Shown in pieces: positions 25,832-35,952 of a stretch of DNA of 64,000 nt; the stretch's first letter is position 1, and each line of letters begins with the position of its first letter. The DNA comes from Anaerolineae bacterium (GTDB taxonomy: Bacteria > Chloroflexota > Anaerolineae > Aggregatilineales > Aggregatilineaceae): the NCBI GenBank assembly GCA_016926875.1, contig JAFGNU010000039.1, positions 1 to 64,000 on the forward strand, written 5' to 3'. A program made the position numbers and the translations under genes. Below the pieces are notes generated by a model. It saw only the letters and a list, made by a program, of their open reading frames with translations, was not told where the DNA came from and searched no databases.

Positions 25832-28768
25832 ATGTTCGAAAAAATCCGGTTCTATTTGCGCTATTCGTTCAACGATCTGCGCGTCAACGGGCAGCGAACG
25901 CTGTTCGCGCTGCTGTGCATCGCCGCCGGGGTGGCGGCCATCGTCAGCTTGCAAACGCTGGGCGTGATGATCGAAAACTCATTAACCGGCAGCCTGCAAG
26001 AGAGCAACGGGGGCGACATCCAGATTTTGCCGGTCGAGGATAATAACATCTCCAACGAGCAGGTGCAGCAGGGGCAGGACGCGGGCGTGATTCACAAGAG
26101 CGGCGGCGGCGTGTTTGGCGGGCGGCGGGATGAAATGTCCAGCTACTACTTCAGCCCGGACGGCGTCGAGCAGATTCAGGCGTGGTTCGATACCAACTAC
26201 CCCGGTTCAGAGGTTACAACCCGGCAGGTGATCGCGGGCGGGCATGGGCCGATGGGACCGTCGTCGATCTCCAGCCTGGGCACCAAAGCGGAGCAGTTGT
26301 TTGTCTGGCCGTACTTCGTGGACGCGGGCGCGTACCCGCTGTACGGGACACGCGACTCCGGGAACGGGCAGTCACTGGGCGAACTGCTGGATGAGCCAAC
26401 CAACATCGTAATCAGCCGCAACCTGGCCGATACGTTGAACGTAGACGTGGGCGACAGCCTGCGCGTCAACGGCGCACAGGCAGATTTCACACTGACCGGG
26501 ATCATCCCCACCGACTCAGAAAGCGGCTTCGAGAATATAGGCGGTTCGCTGTTCGGCTACTACTACCTGGACGCTGGCGCGGTGGACCTGTTCGAAGATA
26601 CACCTATCGAGATCAGCCAGGTGTTTGTCAGACTGGCCGACCCGTCCCAGGTCGAAGCGGCGGGCGAGGCGTTCATGGAGCAGTACCCGTACCTGTACAC
26701 CAGCACCACGCTCGACCTGGAGGAGCAAAACCTGGAAGTCTCGGACATGCTCAACCAGTTAGTGACCATCATGGGTCTGGTATCGCTGCTGATCGGCGGC
26801 ATCGGGATCGTGAATACGATGCAAGTTGTCGTCAGCCGCCGCTCGACCGAGATCGCCGTGCTGAAGACAATCGGGCTGGAAGGCGAGCAGGTAACTACGC
26901 TTTTTATGGCGCAGGCTGTCTTGATGGGTGTTTTTGGCAGTGTGATTGGGATCGGGTTGGGCTGGCTGACGGCATACGCGATCAGAGGTATCGCGGAAAC
27001 GTTCATCGCCCAATCGCTAACCTTTCGCATCACGGCAGGTCCGGCGCTGACCGGCGGGGTGGTCGGCGTGCTGGTGACGACCATCTTCGGCTTTATGCCT
27101 ACCCTGGCTGCTGGACAGGTGCGCCCCAACCTGGTGCTGCGTCCCAGCGAAGCACTGGTGCCCACCGCCGGGCGGCTGCGCTCCTTCCTGGCGCTGATCG
27201 GGGTGATCGTCGCGCTCAGCCTGGTGGCGCAGCCACTGTTAGGCGACCTGCTTGACAATGATACCATCCGCCTGATCGCGGCGGGCGTGGGCGTGGGGCT
27301 GGGCCTGCTGGCCGGGCTGTCCATCGCGGCGGACGGCCTGTTTGGCCTGCGCGGTGGGCTGCGCTGGGTGATGCCCCTGGCCGGATTGGCAGCAGGGGCC
27401 GGAATCGGCTACGCGGTCCCGGCGCTGCTGGTGCTGGTCAGCACGTGCGTCGTTGTGTTCCTGCTGTACGTGCTGCTGTGGGCGCTAATCTGGTTGGTAG
27501 GGCGTTTCTTCCCGGCGTGGTGGCTGGTTGATCTTAAGGTCGCGCTGCGCTCGATGCTGGCGACCAAAAGCCGGGGCGCGTCTACGCTGCTGGCGCTGGT
27601 TGTGGGCGTCTTCACGCTGAGCCTGATCACGATGCTGACCGACGCCATCGCCGCGCGGTTTGAGGAGATCATGAACGACGAAACCGGCGGCAACGTGCTG
27701 GTCTTTGCTTCCGGTCAGGAGGGCGTTCAGGCAGCCGTCGAACAGCGGCTGGACAGCCTGGACGGCGTGCACAGCTATACCGCGATGGGCGCGTACAGCG
27801 TCGATCTGGTGTCGATGGAAGACGCCAGCACCGGCGAGATCATCTCCGTTGATGTGCTGCAAGCGCGTGTGGAAGCGGAGATCGACGTGCCGGACTTTGG
27901 CCCTGGTCACAATCGCAACAACATCAGTTCGCTTATGTCCAGCATTGACGCGCGCGGCGTAGACTCGAACCTGCCCGACGTGCCATTCTACAGCGGCAGG
28001 CAGCTCACGCCCGACGATGCCGGGCAGCCAGTGCTCGTTATCCCGGCTAATGACGCCACGCTGGCCGCCGGGTTTGAGGTAGGCGACAGGCTGACGTTTC
28101 GTTTGCTGGGCGGTGATGATCCGGTCGAGTTGACGTTCGAGATCGTGGGTATGCTGGACCGAACCGGCAGCCAGATCAGCGTAGGTGCAACTTCGCCCAA
28201 CTACGCGCCGTTCGACGCCTTCCCAGAAGGGATGCAGCCGGATACCGTCAACGCGGTAGTGGATATTGACGAGGGCCGGATCGACGATCTGCGCCTGTCG
28301 ATGAACGAAGTGCCCGGCGTTTTTGTGCTGGAATCCCGCCTGCTGAACGACCTGATCAACCGCGTGATCAACCAGTTCGCTTCGTTCCCGATGCTGGTTG
28401 CCAGTCTGGCGCTGGTGGTGGGCGGCATCGTGATCGCCAACTCGGTCGCGCTGTCCACGCTGGAACGGCGGCGCGAGATCGGTATTATGAAAGCGGTCGG
28501 CTTGCAGCGCGAGCGGGTGCTGGGTATGCTGCTGGTCGAAAACGGCCTGATGGGGCTGATCAGCGGCCTGATCGGCGTAGGGCTGGGGGGCATCGTCCTG
28601 CTGCTGTTGATGGCGATGGTCTTCGGCGGTATCCTGGGAGATTCGATCCCTTACCTGGCGGCGCTGTCGCTGATGGGCCTGTGCGTGCTGATCGCGCTGC
28701 TGGCGGCTATCGTCACCGCCTGGGGCGCCACCGGCGAAAAGCCGTTGAACGTGCTGCGCTACGAGTGA
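25832..28768 (+). CDS. FtsX-like ABC permease with two permease modules
   Basis: This 978-residue protein has an N-terminal helix (about 25-45) followed by a large extracytoplasmic MacB-like domain (46-300), an FtsX core (LVTIMGLVSLLIGGIGIVNT, RRSTEIAVLKTIGLEGEQV), a middle set of helices, a second extracytoplasmic domain (about 610-850) and a second FtsX core (VGGIVIANSVALSTLERRR, IGIMKAVGLQRERVLGMLLVE), ending GEKPLNVLRYE. This is the duplicated, 10-helix layout of LolCDE-unrelated export or lipoprotein-release permeases. The adjacent sensor kinase suggests induction by envelope stress. Substrate not identifiable. Confidence 0.9.
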   Translation: MFEKIRFYLRYSFNDLRVNGQRTLFALLCIAAGVAAIVSLQTLGVMIENSLTGSLQESNGGDIQILPVEDNNISNEQVQQGQDAGVIHKSGGGVFGGRRDEMSSYYFSPDGVEQIQAWFDTNYPGSEVTTRQVIAGGHGPMGPSSISSLGTKAEQLFVWPYFVDAGAYPLYGTRDSGNGQSLGELLDEPTNIVISRNLADTLNVDVGDSLRVNGAQADFTLTGIIPTDSESGFENIGGSLFGYYYLDAGAVDLFEDTPIEISQVFVRLADPSQVEAAGEAFMEQYPYLYTSTTLDLEEQNLEVSDMLNQLVTIMGLVSLLIGGIGIVNTMQVVVSRRSTEIAVLKTIGLEGEQVTTLFMAQAVLMGVFGSVIGIGLGWLTAYAIRGIAETFIAQSLTFRITAGPALTGGVVGVLVTTIFGFMPTLAAGQVRPNLVLRPSEALVPTAGRLRSFLALIGVIVALSLVAQPLLGDLLDNDTIRLIAAGVGVGLGLLAGLSIAADGLFGLRGGLRWVMPLAGLAAGAGIGYAVPALLVLVSTCVVVFLLYVLLWALIWLVGRFFPAWWLVDLKVALRSMLATKSRGASTLLALVVGVFTLSLITMLTDAIAARFEEIMNDETGGNVLVFASGQEGVQAAVEQRLDSLDGVHSYTAMGAYSVDLVSMEDASTGEIISVDVLQARVEAEIDVPDFGPGHNRNNISSLMSSIDARGVDSNLPDVPFYSGRQLTPDDAGQPVLVIPANDATLAAGFEVGDRLTFRLLGGDDPVELTFEIVGMLDRTGSQISVGATSPNYAPFDAFPEGMQPDTVNAVVDIDEGRIDDLRLSMNEVPGVFVLESRLLNDLINRVINQFASFPMLVASLALVVGGIVIANSVALSTLERRREIGIMKAVGLQRERVLGMLLVENGLMGLISGLIGVGLGGIVLLLLMAMVFGGILGDSIPYLAALSLMGLCVLIALLAAIVTAWGATGEKPLNVLRYE

Positions 28769-28800
28769 GCGCACCAACATCAACTTGAACAATAGGTAGG

Positions 28801-28836
28801 ACACTCGCAGTGTGTGTAAGCTGCGAGTGTCTTTGC
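28801..28836 (+). terminator. Hairpin terminator after the exporter operon
   Basis: A perfect 10-bp stem ACACTCGCAG/CTGCGAGTGT with a 10-base loop follows the FtsX stop codon by about 30 bp. The T run after it is weak (CTTTG). Confidence 0.6.
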
Positions 28837-28884
28837 TATGATAGAGATACTTCATTTTTCCGTACCGCCTAAGAGGGCTGACGT

Positions 28885-29838
28885 ATGAACAAACGCGACT
28901 TGATGTTAAGCTTACTCGACGCCGATCAACAACCTGCTACCATCCCGGCGGCATTCTTCCTTCACTTCCCACCGGAATTTCACACAGGGCAGGCGGCGGT
29001 TGATAAGCACCTGGAATACTACCGCTATACCGGCATGGACTTGGTCAAAATCCAGTACGAAAAACCGTTTCCACCCCTGCCTGCCATCCAGACGCCTGAT
29101 GACTGGGCTAACATGCCGCGCTATGGCCGGGATTTCTTCGAAGAGCAGCTTAAAGTGGTCGAAGGACTGGTCAACGCGGCGAAAGACAAGGCTGTGGTGG
29201 TTGTGACGCTGTATTCGCCGTTTATGTGCGCCGAACACACCGCCGGTAAGGCCGCGATCACCGAGCATTTTTACCAGGCGCCTGATCAAGTCCAGGTGGG
29301 GATGGAGATCATCACGGAAAGTATGCTGCTGTTTGTCCGCGAGTGTATCAAGCTGGGCGTTGATGGCTTTTACGCGTCCACGCAGGGCGGCGAGGCCGGG
29401 CGCTTTGAGGATGCCCGTATCTTTGAGCAGTACATCAAGCCCTATGATCTGGTGGTGATGGAAGAGATCAACCGCGCCTGCCCGTTTAATATCCTGCATA
29501 TATGTGACTACCGGTTCGACTACGACGATTTTATGCCGTTCCTGGATTATCCCGGCGACGTGGTGAGCGCACCGTTGAAGCTGGGCGGTAAACCGATCAC
29601 ACCCACCGAGGCAGCGCGTTTGTTCAACCGGCCCTACATGGGCGGGCTGGACCGCACCGGCATCCTGGCGACTGGCACGCCGGAACAGGTCCGGCAGGCG
29701 GTGCTGTCCGTGCTGCGAGAAGCGCCTGAGCGATTTATCCTGGCCGCCGACTGCACCGTTCCCGGCGATACGCCCTGGGAAAATCTGAAGACTGCAATTG
29801 ATACGGCCCATACATACGAAAGGACTGCAACAAAATGA
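28885..29838 (+). CDS. Uroporphyrinogen decarboxylase-like (URO-D superfamily) protein
   Basis: The 317-residue protein belongs to the URO-D/methyltransferase barrel family: N-terminal NKRDLMLSLLDAD, mid-segment FVRECIKLGVDGFYASTQGG, FNILHICDYRFDYDDFMPFLDYPGDVVS, and C-terminal ERFILAADCTVPGDTPWENL. No haem-synthesis genes are near. Many such proteins in sugar or methyl-transfer loci are of unknown function or act as corrinoid-dependent methyltransferases. Its stop codon overlaps the start of the aldo/keto reductase gene, so the two are translationally coupled. True uroporphyrinogen decarboxylase activity is unlikely but not excluded. Confidence 0.75.
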   Translation: MNKRDLMLSLLDADQQPATIPAAFFLHFPPEFHTGQAAVDKHLEYYRYTGMDLVKIQYEKPFPPLPAIQTPDDWANMPRYGRDFFEEQLKVVEGLVNAAKDKAVVVVTLYSPFMCAEHTAGKAAITEHFYQAPDQVQVGMEIITESMLLFVRECIKLGVDGFYASTQGGEAGRFEDARIFEQYIKPYDLVVMEEINRACPFNILHICDYRFDYDDFMPFLDYPGDVVSAPLKLGGKPITPTEAARLFNRPYMGGLDRTGILATGTPEQVRQAVLSVLREAPERFILAADCTVPGDTPWENLKTAIDTAHTYERTATK

Positions 29839-30845
29839 CGTTACCCGTTGACCCATACTACCTGCCAGCAGACAACCGCTACAACGTGATGGCGTTCAAA
29901 TACACCGGGCGCAGCGGGCTGAAGCTCCCGGCGATCTCGCTGGGCTTGTGGCACAACTTTGGCGGCGTGGATACGCTCGAAAATATGCGCGCCATGCTGC
30001 GCCGCGCCTTTGACCTGGGCATTACCCACTTTGACCTGGCGAACAACTACGGCCCGCCGCCCGGCTCTGCCGAGGAAAACTTTGGGCGCATCCTGGACAA
30101 AGACTTCCGCTCTTTCCGCAGCGAACTGATCATTTCCACCAAGGCGGGTTACTACATGTGGCCGGGACCATACGGTGAGTGGGGATCGCGTAAGTACCTG
30201 GTTGCCAGCCTGGACCAAAGCCTTAAGCGCATGGGGTTGGATTACGTGGATATTTTCTACCACCACCGCCCCGATCCCGATACCCCGCTCGAAGAAACGA
30301 TGGCTGCGCTTGATCACATCGTGCGCCAGGGCAAGGCGCTGTACGTGGGTATCTCCAACTACAACGCCGAGCAAACACGCGAAGCCGCGCGCATTCTGCG
30401 CGAGTTGGGCACGCCCTGCCTGATCAATCAGGTGCGCTACAGCATGTTTGATCGCTGGGTGGAGGATGCTTTGCTTGATGCTGCCGCCAGCGAAGGCGTC
30501 GGCCTGATCTTTTTCTCACCGCTGGCGCAAGGGCTGCTGACCGACCGCTACCTGGACGGCATTCCGGCAGATTCCCGCGCCGCCAGGCCGAGCGCCTTTC
30601 TAAAGGAGGAACAAATCACCGAGGCGTACCTGAGCAAAGCGCGCCGCCTGAACGCCATCGCGCAGAACCGGGGGCAAACGCTGGCGCAGATGGCGCTGGC
30701 CTGGGTGCTGCGTCACCCGGCGTCCACATCGGCGCTGATCGGCACGAGCAGCGTGAAGCAAGTGGAAAACAACGCTGCCACCGTTGCCAACCTAGCGTTT
30801 GCGGGCGATGAATTGCAGGCCATCGAGACCATTCTGAGCGAGTAA
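29835..30845 (+). CDS. yghZ: Aldo/keto reductase, YghZ (L-glyceraldehyde-3-phosphate reductase)-like
   Basis: The 336-residue protein matches the YghZ/Kv-beta-like subgroup almost motif for motif: YTGRSGLKLPAISLGLWHNFG, GITHFDLANNYGPPPGSAEE, LIISTKAGYYMWPGPYG, SRKYLVASLDQSLKRMGL and VDIFYHHRPD. Catalytic residues are expected to be Asp/Tyr of DLANNY, Lys of STKAG and His of YHHR. E. coli YghZ reduces L-glyceraldehyde 3-phosphate and methylglyoxal with NADPH. The ATG overlaps the preceding stop codon. With the pentose genes facing it, it may handle aldehydes from sugar breakdown. Confidence 0.88.
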   Translation: MTLPVDPYYLPADNRYNVMAFKYTGRSGLKLPAISLGLWHNFGGVDTLENMRAMLRRAFDLGITHFDLANNYGPPPGSAEENFGRILDKDFRSFRSELIISTKAGYYMWPGPYGEWGSRKYLVASLDQSLKRMGLDYVDIFYHHRPDPDTPLEETMAALDHIVRQGKALYVGISNYNAEQTREAARILRELGTPCLINQVRYSMFDRWVEDALLDAAASEGVGLIFFSPLAQGLLTDRYLDGIPADSRAARPSAFLKEEQITEAYLSKARRLNAIAQNRGQTLAQMALAWVLRHPASTSALIGTSSVKQVENNAATVANLAFAGDELQAIETILSE

Positions 30846-30852
30846 GTATGTT

Positions 30853-30960
30853 CGCCAGCCAGGCCCGATTCGGGCTACAATAAAAAAACTGGCGCGGTCA
30901 CCGAGCAGGGGGCAAAAGCCTATGTAAAGCTATCCCCTTGAGCAGTCAACAATGTGACCG
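30853..30960 (-). terminator. Two adjacent hairpins; possible terminator of the pentose operon
   Basis: CGGTCAC (30895-30901) pairs with GTGACCG (30954-30960), enclosing a smaller AGGGG/CCCCT stem; read on the minus strand it is followed closely by TTTTTTT. Next to it CGCCAG (30853-30858)/CTGGCG (30889-30894) encloses GCCCG-ATT-CGGGC. The region lies where two convergent transcripts end. A structured RNA cannot be excluded. Confidence 0.4.
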
Positions 30961-31006
30961 GACAAGCCCTGCATATCGAGACGCAGATAGACTCTAAACA
31001 ACAACG

Positions 31007-31034
31007 TGCCCGGCCTGAACCGGGCAGTTTTGTT
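31007..31034 (+). terminator. Hairpin terminator in the convergent region
   Basis: TGCCCGG/CCGGGCA with a 6-base loop is followed by GTTTTGTTGT on the plus strand. It would end the transcript of the UroD-like and YghZ-like genes, and could also act leftward because AACAACAAC precedes it. Confidence 0.6.
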
Positions 31035-31073
31035 GTCAATGCAGACTTCTCTCAAGTCCGGCACTGGGCCGAT

Positions 31074-32492
31074 TTAGCCTTTATGGAAATACACATCCCA
31101 GCCCAGGTACTTGGTAAACGCCTCGTAGATGGCATTGGCCACCGACGACAGGTTGATCGAGACGTGGTGTTCGTAGCCGTTCTCGCAGATATACGCGAGC
31201 AGGCGCTGGTAGTTTGGAATGTTGACTACCCCGTATCCACCAAAGGTGTTAACAGGATCGTCGGTCAGGGTCCCCTGGCCTACATACGCGCTGATCTTGC
31301 CGCCGAAATCGTCGGTTGAAATGCGGAGATACGTAAACGGTTCAGCTTTCACCCGCCCGTAGATCGTACCCCAGGTGTTGTCTCGTCCCACACTACCGGC
31401 GATGATTTCCTGGAAATCCATGTCGGGAACGTCATCGGTGAACACCGAGCGCGGGAGGTTTGAGCAGTGGAAGACAACCCCCTTATCCGGGTCATCCCCA
31501 TAGTTATTGTTCCAGTCGACCAACGCGCTTGGTTGGCCGGACGCGAGCGCCATAGCATACATCGCTGCGGTTCCAGCGATGTCTGTTTCGCACGCCGAAG
31601 GAGCTAGCTGATCGCTCAACATGCTCATCAACGTGCACGGGACCACGCCAAAAAACTCCTGCATACTGGTCCAGCACTGGATCGCCGTGGCGTCGTATTC
31701 GTTTTCAGTGATCCAGTCATCCAGCACAACACCCAGTTTTGCGATCCTGGTTAATGCAGCAGCCGGAACCTTGGCGGTATTGGCATAGGCTTTTATCGCT
31801 TCCAGCTTTGCTGCCACTCGTGTATCACCGTCTTTCATACGTCCGATGCGCCCGAAGACTTCGGAAAGATCGAGTGTCTCGACCGTGATCCCTGCGCGTT
31901 CGAATAGTTTTTCGCTAAAGCGCACGGTGTTAAAAGCGACCGGACGAGCGCCCAACATGCCAAACCGCGCGCGGCGCAGCCCATTCACAACACGGCAAAC
32001 CGCCGCAAATTTGTGCAGATCGCCCCGGAAGCTCTCGCTTTCAGGATCGACCGTGTGCAGCGTAGTCAGGCTGAACGGGATACCATACTGGTGCAGGTTA
32101 TTGCAGGCTGACATCTTGCCGCAAAAGCTGTCACGACGAAAATCAATCGACATCTTTGTCGCGTCGTCAGGGAACGCCTGGATCAGCACCGGCACGTTGA
32201 GATCGGCCAATCGCAGCGTATTGGCAATACCGCGCTCATCACCAAAGTTGGGCAGTGCCACAAGGATGCCGTCGATTTCTTCGCGGTGCGCTTTGAATAA
32301 CTCTGCGCATTTATGAGCATCGCTCAAGCTTTCGACGCTGCCATATTCGGTGTCTTCAGGGCTGAGCGCGATGACGTTGAACCCTTCATCCTCCAATACG
32401 CTGAGCATCGTTGTGCGCCCGGCTTCACAAAGGTGACCGGGGAAGAACGCCCGGTTGCCGACAATCAGGCCGAGTGTAACTTTTTGTTTCAT
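31074..32492 (-). CDS. L-fucose/L-arabinose isomerase family protein
   Basis: The 472-residue protein has the L-fucose/L-arabinose isomerase layout: N-terminal domain with a substrate-range segment (IDGILVALPNFGDERG), second domain FGMLGARPVAFNTVRFSE, and C-terminal metal-site region with ENEYDATAIQCWTSMQEFFG, DIAGTAAMYAMALASGQP and DWNNNYG. Predicted ligands are the Glu of TENEYD and the Asp of CETDIAG. It converts an aldose to a ketose before the kinase step. Co-occurrence with AraB- and AraD-like genes favours L-arabinose or a related pentose, but the sequence is not a canonical AraA. The frame is open from 32507; ATG 32492 follows GGAGAG. Confidence 0.85.
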   Translation of the reverse strand: MKQKVTLGLIVGNRAFFPGHLCEAGRTTMLSVLEDEGFNVIALSPEDTEYGSVESLSDAHKCAELFKAHREEIDGILVALPNFGDERGIANTLRLADLNVPVLIQAFPDDATKMSIDFRRDSFCGKMSACNNLHQYGIPFSLTTLHTVDPESESFRGDLHKFAAVCRVVNGLRRARFGMLGARPVAFNTVRFSEKLFERAGITVETLDLSEVFGRIGRMKDGDTRVAAKLEAIKAYANTAKVPAAALTRIAKLGVVLDDWITENEYDATAIQCWTSMQEFFGVVPCTLMSMLSDQLAPSACETDIAGTAAMYAMALASGQPSALVDWNNNYGDDPDKGVVFHCSNLPRSVFTDDVPDMDFQEIIAGSVGRDNTWGTIYGRVKAEPFTYLRISTDDFGGKISAYVGQGTLTDDPVNTFGGYGVVNIPNYQRLLAYICENGYEHHVSINLSSVANAIYEAFTKYLGWDVYFHKG

Positions 32493-32512
32493 GTTTTCTC
32501 TCTCCATAATCG

Positions 32513-33562
32513 TTACAAATTAATCATGACTTTGATCACGCCATCGCGGTATGCAGCATTGAGCGCATAGGCCTCTGATACACCGTCCAGGGGGAACCGA
32601 TGCGTGATTAAACGCGCCAGGTCAATAGTGTGAGTCGTTGTCAGGGCAATCGCACGTGGATAGGTGTGTTTCATACGCCGACACATCATGATCGAAAGCC
32701 CTTTACGCCGGGCTGTGGAATGTTTGAATCCCGCTTTGTCATCACCGGGAATACCAACCAGCACGACGCGCCCGCCCAAATCGGCCATTTCCATCGCCTG
32801 GGCAACCGCGCTGCCGCCCCAGGCTGCTTCAAAAACAATGTCTACCCCGCGTTGTGACGTCTGCTCACGTAGCGTGGCAACCGGGTCACCGTTTTTGATG
32901 TTGATCGCCTCGTCTGCGCCCCAGTAGAGCGCTTCGTCAAGCCGCCAATCAAACTGGTCAAAAGCATATATGGGGCCAGCCCCGGATAACCTGGCAAGTT
33001 TGATGATGAGCAAACCAATCGGTCCGCACCCCAGGACGGCGACACTGCGCGCCAGCTTGATTTTGCCCAGATCAACCGCGTGAATCGCAACGCCAAGCGG
33101 TTCCAATAAAGCCCCCACTTCAAAAGAGAAGGCGTCAGGGATTGGGAAACAGCAGTGGGCCGGGCAGATGAGGTGTTCTTGCAGCGCTCCATCGTCCGGC
33201 CATAATCCCATGAATTTAAGATTACGGCACAGGTTGGGATGACCGTGTTCACATTTGTCGCAGCGCAAGCAGGGAACAGCAGGATCAACAGCCACGCGCT
33301 GGCCTGTCCGCAGCGGTGCATGGCACCCGTCATAGGCATCAGGGCCAACGGCGACGACAGTCCCGGCGAATTCATGACCCAGCACGAGGGGTGCCTGCAC
33401 AAGCGTGTCACCGATCCGCCCATCCTCGTAGGTGTGGAGGTCTGATCCACACACACCAACCGAGCCGACCCGGATCAAGACTTCACCGGGACCAGGGGCA
33501 GGCGGATCGGGTACCTCGTCAACCCGAAAATCGCGTGCACCATAGAGTTTTACAGCTTTCAT
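32513..33562 (-). CDS. Zinc-dependent alcohol/polyol dehydrogenase (MDR family)
   Basis: The 349-residue protein has the medium-chain dehydrogenase pattern: catalytic zinc Cys in [26 protein letters not shown], structural-zinc cluster [15 protein letters not shown] (four Cys), and a Rossmann segment [20 protein letters not shown]. It is close to sorbitol, threonine or L-arabinitol dehydrogenases. ATG 33562 overlaps the araD stop codon as TGATG, so it belongs to the pentose operon, probably for oxidising a polyol or sugar into the pathway. Confidence 0.88.
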   Translation of the reverse strand: MKAVKLYGARDFRVDEVPDPPAPGPGEVLIRVGSVGVCGSDLHTYEDGRIGDTLVQAPLVLGHEFAGTVVAVGPDAYDGCHAPLRTGQRVAVDPAVPCLRCDKCEHGHPNLCRNLKFMGLWPDDGALQEHLICPAHCCFPIPDAFSFEVGALLEPLGVAIHAVDLGKIKLARSVAVLGCGPIGLLIIKLARLSGAGPIYAFDQFDWRLDEALYWGADEAINIKNGDPVATLREQTSQRGVDIVFEAAWGGSAVAQAMEMADLGGRVVLVGIPGDDKAGFKHSTARRKGLSIMMCRRMKHTYPRAIALTTTHTIDLARLITHRFPLDGVSEAYALNAAYRDGVIKVMINL

Positions 33563-34230
33563 CACGTGTCCTTTGACTGACCGTAGACGGTTGAATAACG
33601 CTGGTGCAGCCGGGCGATATTTTCTTTAGAGATGGGAATCGGTTCACCAAGCTGGTAAGCCAGAAAAACCGTTCGCGCTACGTCTTCACACATCACCGCA
33701 GCTTTGACCGCCGCCATCGGCGTGGGTCCAATCGTAAACACCCCGTGATTCTGCATGATCACTGCCGGAGAATGAGGATTCGGGCCTTCGCACAGCACGC
33801 GCACGATCTCCTGTCCAATTTCTTCGCCGCCGATCAGCGCGAAGTTTCCACAGGGGATCACCCCGCCGAACTCGTCACCCATTGCCGTCAGCACACACGG
33901 AATATCCTTACCGAGCGCCGCCCAGGCTGTGGCGTATGGGCTGTGGGTATGCACAATCCCGCCGACTTCGGGCAGGTGGCGATAAATGTAGGCGTGCGTG
34001 GCAGTATCCGAAGACGGCTTGTAGTGTCCTTCAAGCACATTCCCCTCGGCATCAACGACCACCATGTTTTCAGGGCCAAGTTCGGAAAAGCGCAGCCCGC
34101 TGGGTTTGATCACAATATAGCCCGAAACCGGATCGCGCCCGCTGATATTGCCGGAGGTCCAGGTAACCAGATTGTTCAGGGGCAGTTCAGCATGAAGATC
34201 GGCCACTATTTTACGCAGTGATTCTAACAT
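33562..34230 (-). CDS. araD: Class II aldolase family, L-ribulose-5-phosphate 4-epimerase-like
   Basis: This 222-residue protein has the AraD/FucA fold signatures: [10 protein letters not shown] near residue 25, [10 protein letters not shown], the metal site [15 protein letters not shown] with His-x-His, and [17 protein letters not shown]. It starts on the kinase stop codon (TAATG). AraD-type epimerases convert L-ribulose 5-phosphate to D-xylulose 5-phosphate; a fuculose-phosphate aldolase role is the main alternative. Confidence 0.85.
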   Translation of the reverse strand: MLESLRKIVADLHAELPLNNLVTWTSGNISGRDPVSGYIVIKPSGLRFSELGPENMVVVDAEGNVLEGHYKPSSDTATHAYIYRHLPEVGGIVHTHSPYATAWAALGKDIPCVLTAMGDEFGGVIPCGNFALIGGEEIGQEIVRVLCEGPNPHSPAVIMQNHGVFTIGPTPMAAVKAAVMCEDVARTVFLAYQLGEPIPISKENIARLHQRYSTVYGQSKDT

Positions 34231-35897
34231 TATGCAAGCCCTCTCGCCCGGTTGCGGATGGCGCGCAGGCGTTTCATCACGTCGTTTTCGCCGCGCCCAA
34301 AATAATCGTGGAGGATCACATATTCAGCATACAGCTTGTCATAGACGGCCTGGTTTTCGGGAATCGGTTTATGGACCTCGTCTTTGAGCTTGCCCATGTT
34401 CGCGGCTGCCGCCTGAATGTCCGGGTAAGCACCCGCCGCAACCGCCGCATGCATGGCGCTGCCCAGCGCCGGGCCTTGTGAACTGCCGATTATGCGGAAT
34501 TCGCGCCCGGTGACATCGGCATAAATCTGCATGAGGAGCTTGTTTTTCTGGGGAAGGCCCCCGGCTGCGACGAGTTCGGTAATCGGCACCCCGTTGTTTT
34601 CGAATGACTCGATAATAACACGCGTGCCAAACGCTGTCGCTTCGATCAACGCCCGGTAAATGTCAGGTGCTCGCGTGGCAAGCGTGGCGCCAACAATCAA
34701 GCCGCTGAGGTCCACGTCCACCAGGATTGAACGATTGCCGTTCCACCAGTCCAGGGCGAGCAGACCGTGTTCACCCGGCTGCTGTCTGGCCGCTTCGGCT
34801 TCGAGATAACTGTGCAAGTCCATCCCGGCGCGCTGTGCAGCGGCGTGATATTCAGGGGGAACGGCATTGTCAACGAACCAGGCGAAGATGTCACCAACTC
34901 CGCTTTGCCCCGCTTCATAGCCGTACAGGCCCGGTATGATGCCCCCATCAACAACGCCACACATACCAGGGACATCGTGCAGCGAATCGCCCATGACCAT
35001 ATGGCATGTGCTCGTCCCCATGATCATGACCATGCGCCCTGTCTCAACCACGCTCGCTGCGGGGACAGTGACATGAGCGTCAACGTTGGCGACAGCCACC
35101 GCGATCCCCGGACGAAGCCCTGTCCAACGCGCGGCCTCTTCGGTGAGATCTCCTGCGCGCCCGCCCAAAGGGGCGAGGTCTGACAGCATTTTGGTTTCAA
35201 CCACATTTGCCAGGTCCGGGTGCAGCGCGGCCAAAAAGGTTTTGTCCGGGAACTTTCCATCCTGAAAAATGGCTTTGTAACCGGCGGTGCACGTGTTGCG
35301 CGTTTCAACACCACATAACTGCCAGACCACCCAGTCTGCGGCTTCGATCAAGCGGTCGGCAGCATGATAAATCTCCGGGGCCTCGTTCAGGATTTGCAGC
35401 GCTTTGCTAAAAAACCATTCCGAGGATATTTTTCCGCCGTACCGGTCGAGCCAGGTTTCGCCCATTGTGCGTGCCGTGCTGTTGATCTGGTCCGCTTCGG
35501 GTTGGGCGGCGTGGTGTTTCCACAACTTGATCCAGGAATGCGGGTTTTTCCGCCATTCGGGCAACCGGCACAGCGGGGTTCCGTCGGCCAGTACCGGCAG
35601 CATGGTGCAGGCCGTAAAATCGATCCCAATACCGACTACGTCGGCGGGATCGATCCCGCTTTCCCGAACCGCATCTGGGACCGCGTTTTGGAATACCGCG
35701 ATATAGTCATCTGGGTCTTGAAGTGCCCATTCGGGAGGGAGTGGCGTATCGTCGCCCGGCAAGCGATCATCAATCACGCCGTTGGCATAGATGTGGACAG
35801 CACTGGCTAATTCCATACCATCGCTGGCGCGAACAACTACGGCGCGTCCAGACTCGGTCCCAAAGTCGACACCAATCACGTATTTTTCAGCGGCCAT
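34230..35897 (-). CDS. araB: Ribulokinase-like FGGY sugar kinase
   Basis: The 555-residue kinase begins [18 protein letters not shown], an AraB-type phosphate-binding motif, and has [36 protein letters not shown] and the C-terminal [27 protein letters not shown]. These are specific for ribulokinases rather than xylulokinases. It phosphorylates L-ribulose made by the isomerase. The frame is open from 35921; ATG 35897 follows AAGGAG. It is the first catabolic gene, 55 bp after the LacI gene. Confidence 0.9.
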   Translation of the reverse strand: MAAEKYVIGVDFGTESGRAVVVRASDGMELASAVHIYANGVIDDRLPGDDTPLPPEWALQDPDDYIAVFQNAVPDAVRESGIDPADVVGIGIDFTACTMLPVLADGTPLCRLPEWRKNPHSWIKLWKHHAAQPEADQINSTARTMGETWLDRYGGKISSEWFFSKALQILNEAPEIYHAADRLIEAADWVVWQLCGVETRNTCTAGYKAIFQDGKFPDKTFLAALHPDLANVVETKMLSDLAPLGGRAGDLTEEAARWTGLRPGIAVAVANVDAHVTVPAASVVETGRMVMIMGTSTCHMVMGDSLHDVPGMCGVVDGGIIPGLYGYEAGQSGVGDIFAWFVDNAVPPEYHAAAQRAGMDLHSYLEAEAARQQPGEHGLLALDWWNGNRSILVDVDLSGLIVGATLATRAPDIYRALIEATAFGTRVIIESFENNGVPITELVAAGGLPQKNKLLMQIYADVTGREFRIIGSSQGPALGSAMHAAVAAGAYPDIQAAAANMGKLKDEVHKPIPENQAVYDKLYAEYVILHDYFGRGENDVMKRLRAIRNRARGLA

Positions 35898-35952
35898 GAG
35901 AAGAAAACTCCTTGTAAGCATAGAATAAAACAGGAATCTTTAATGGCGAATT

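Noticed and set aside
27485-28855. Open frame of 456 codons antisense to the FtsX-like permease
   Set aside because: The translation is rich in His, Gln and Arg, typical of the antisense of a membrane protein gene, and no family features are present.
28885-29838. Calling the URO-D family gene hemE
   Set aside because: No haem genes are nearby, and the sequence has the divergent features of the non-haem URO-D superfamily.
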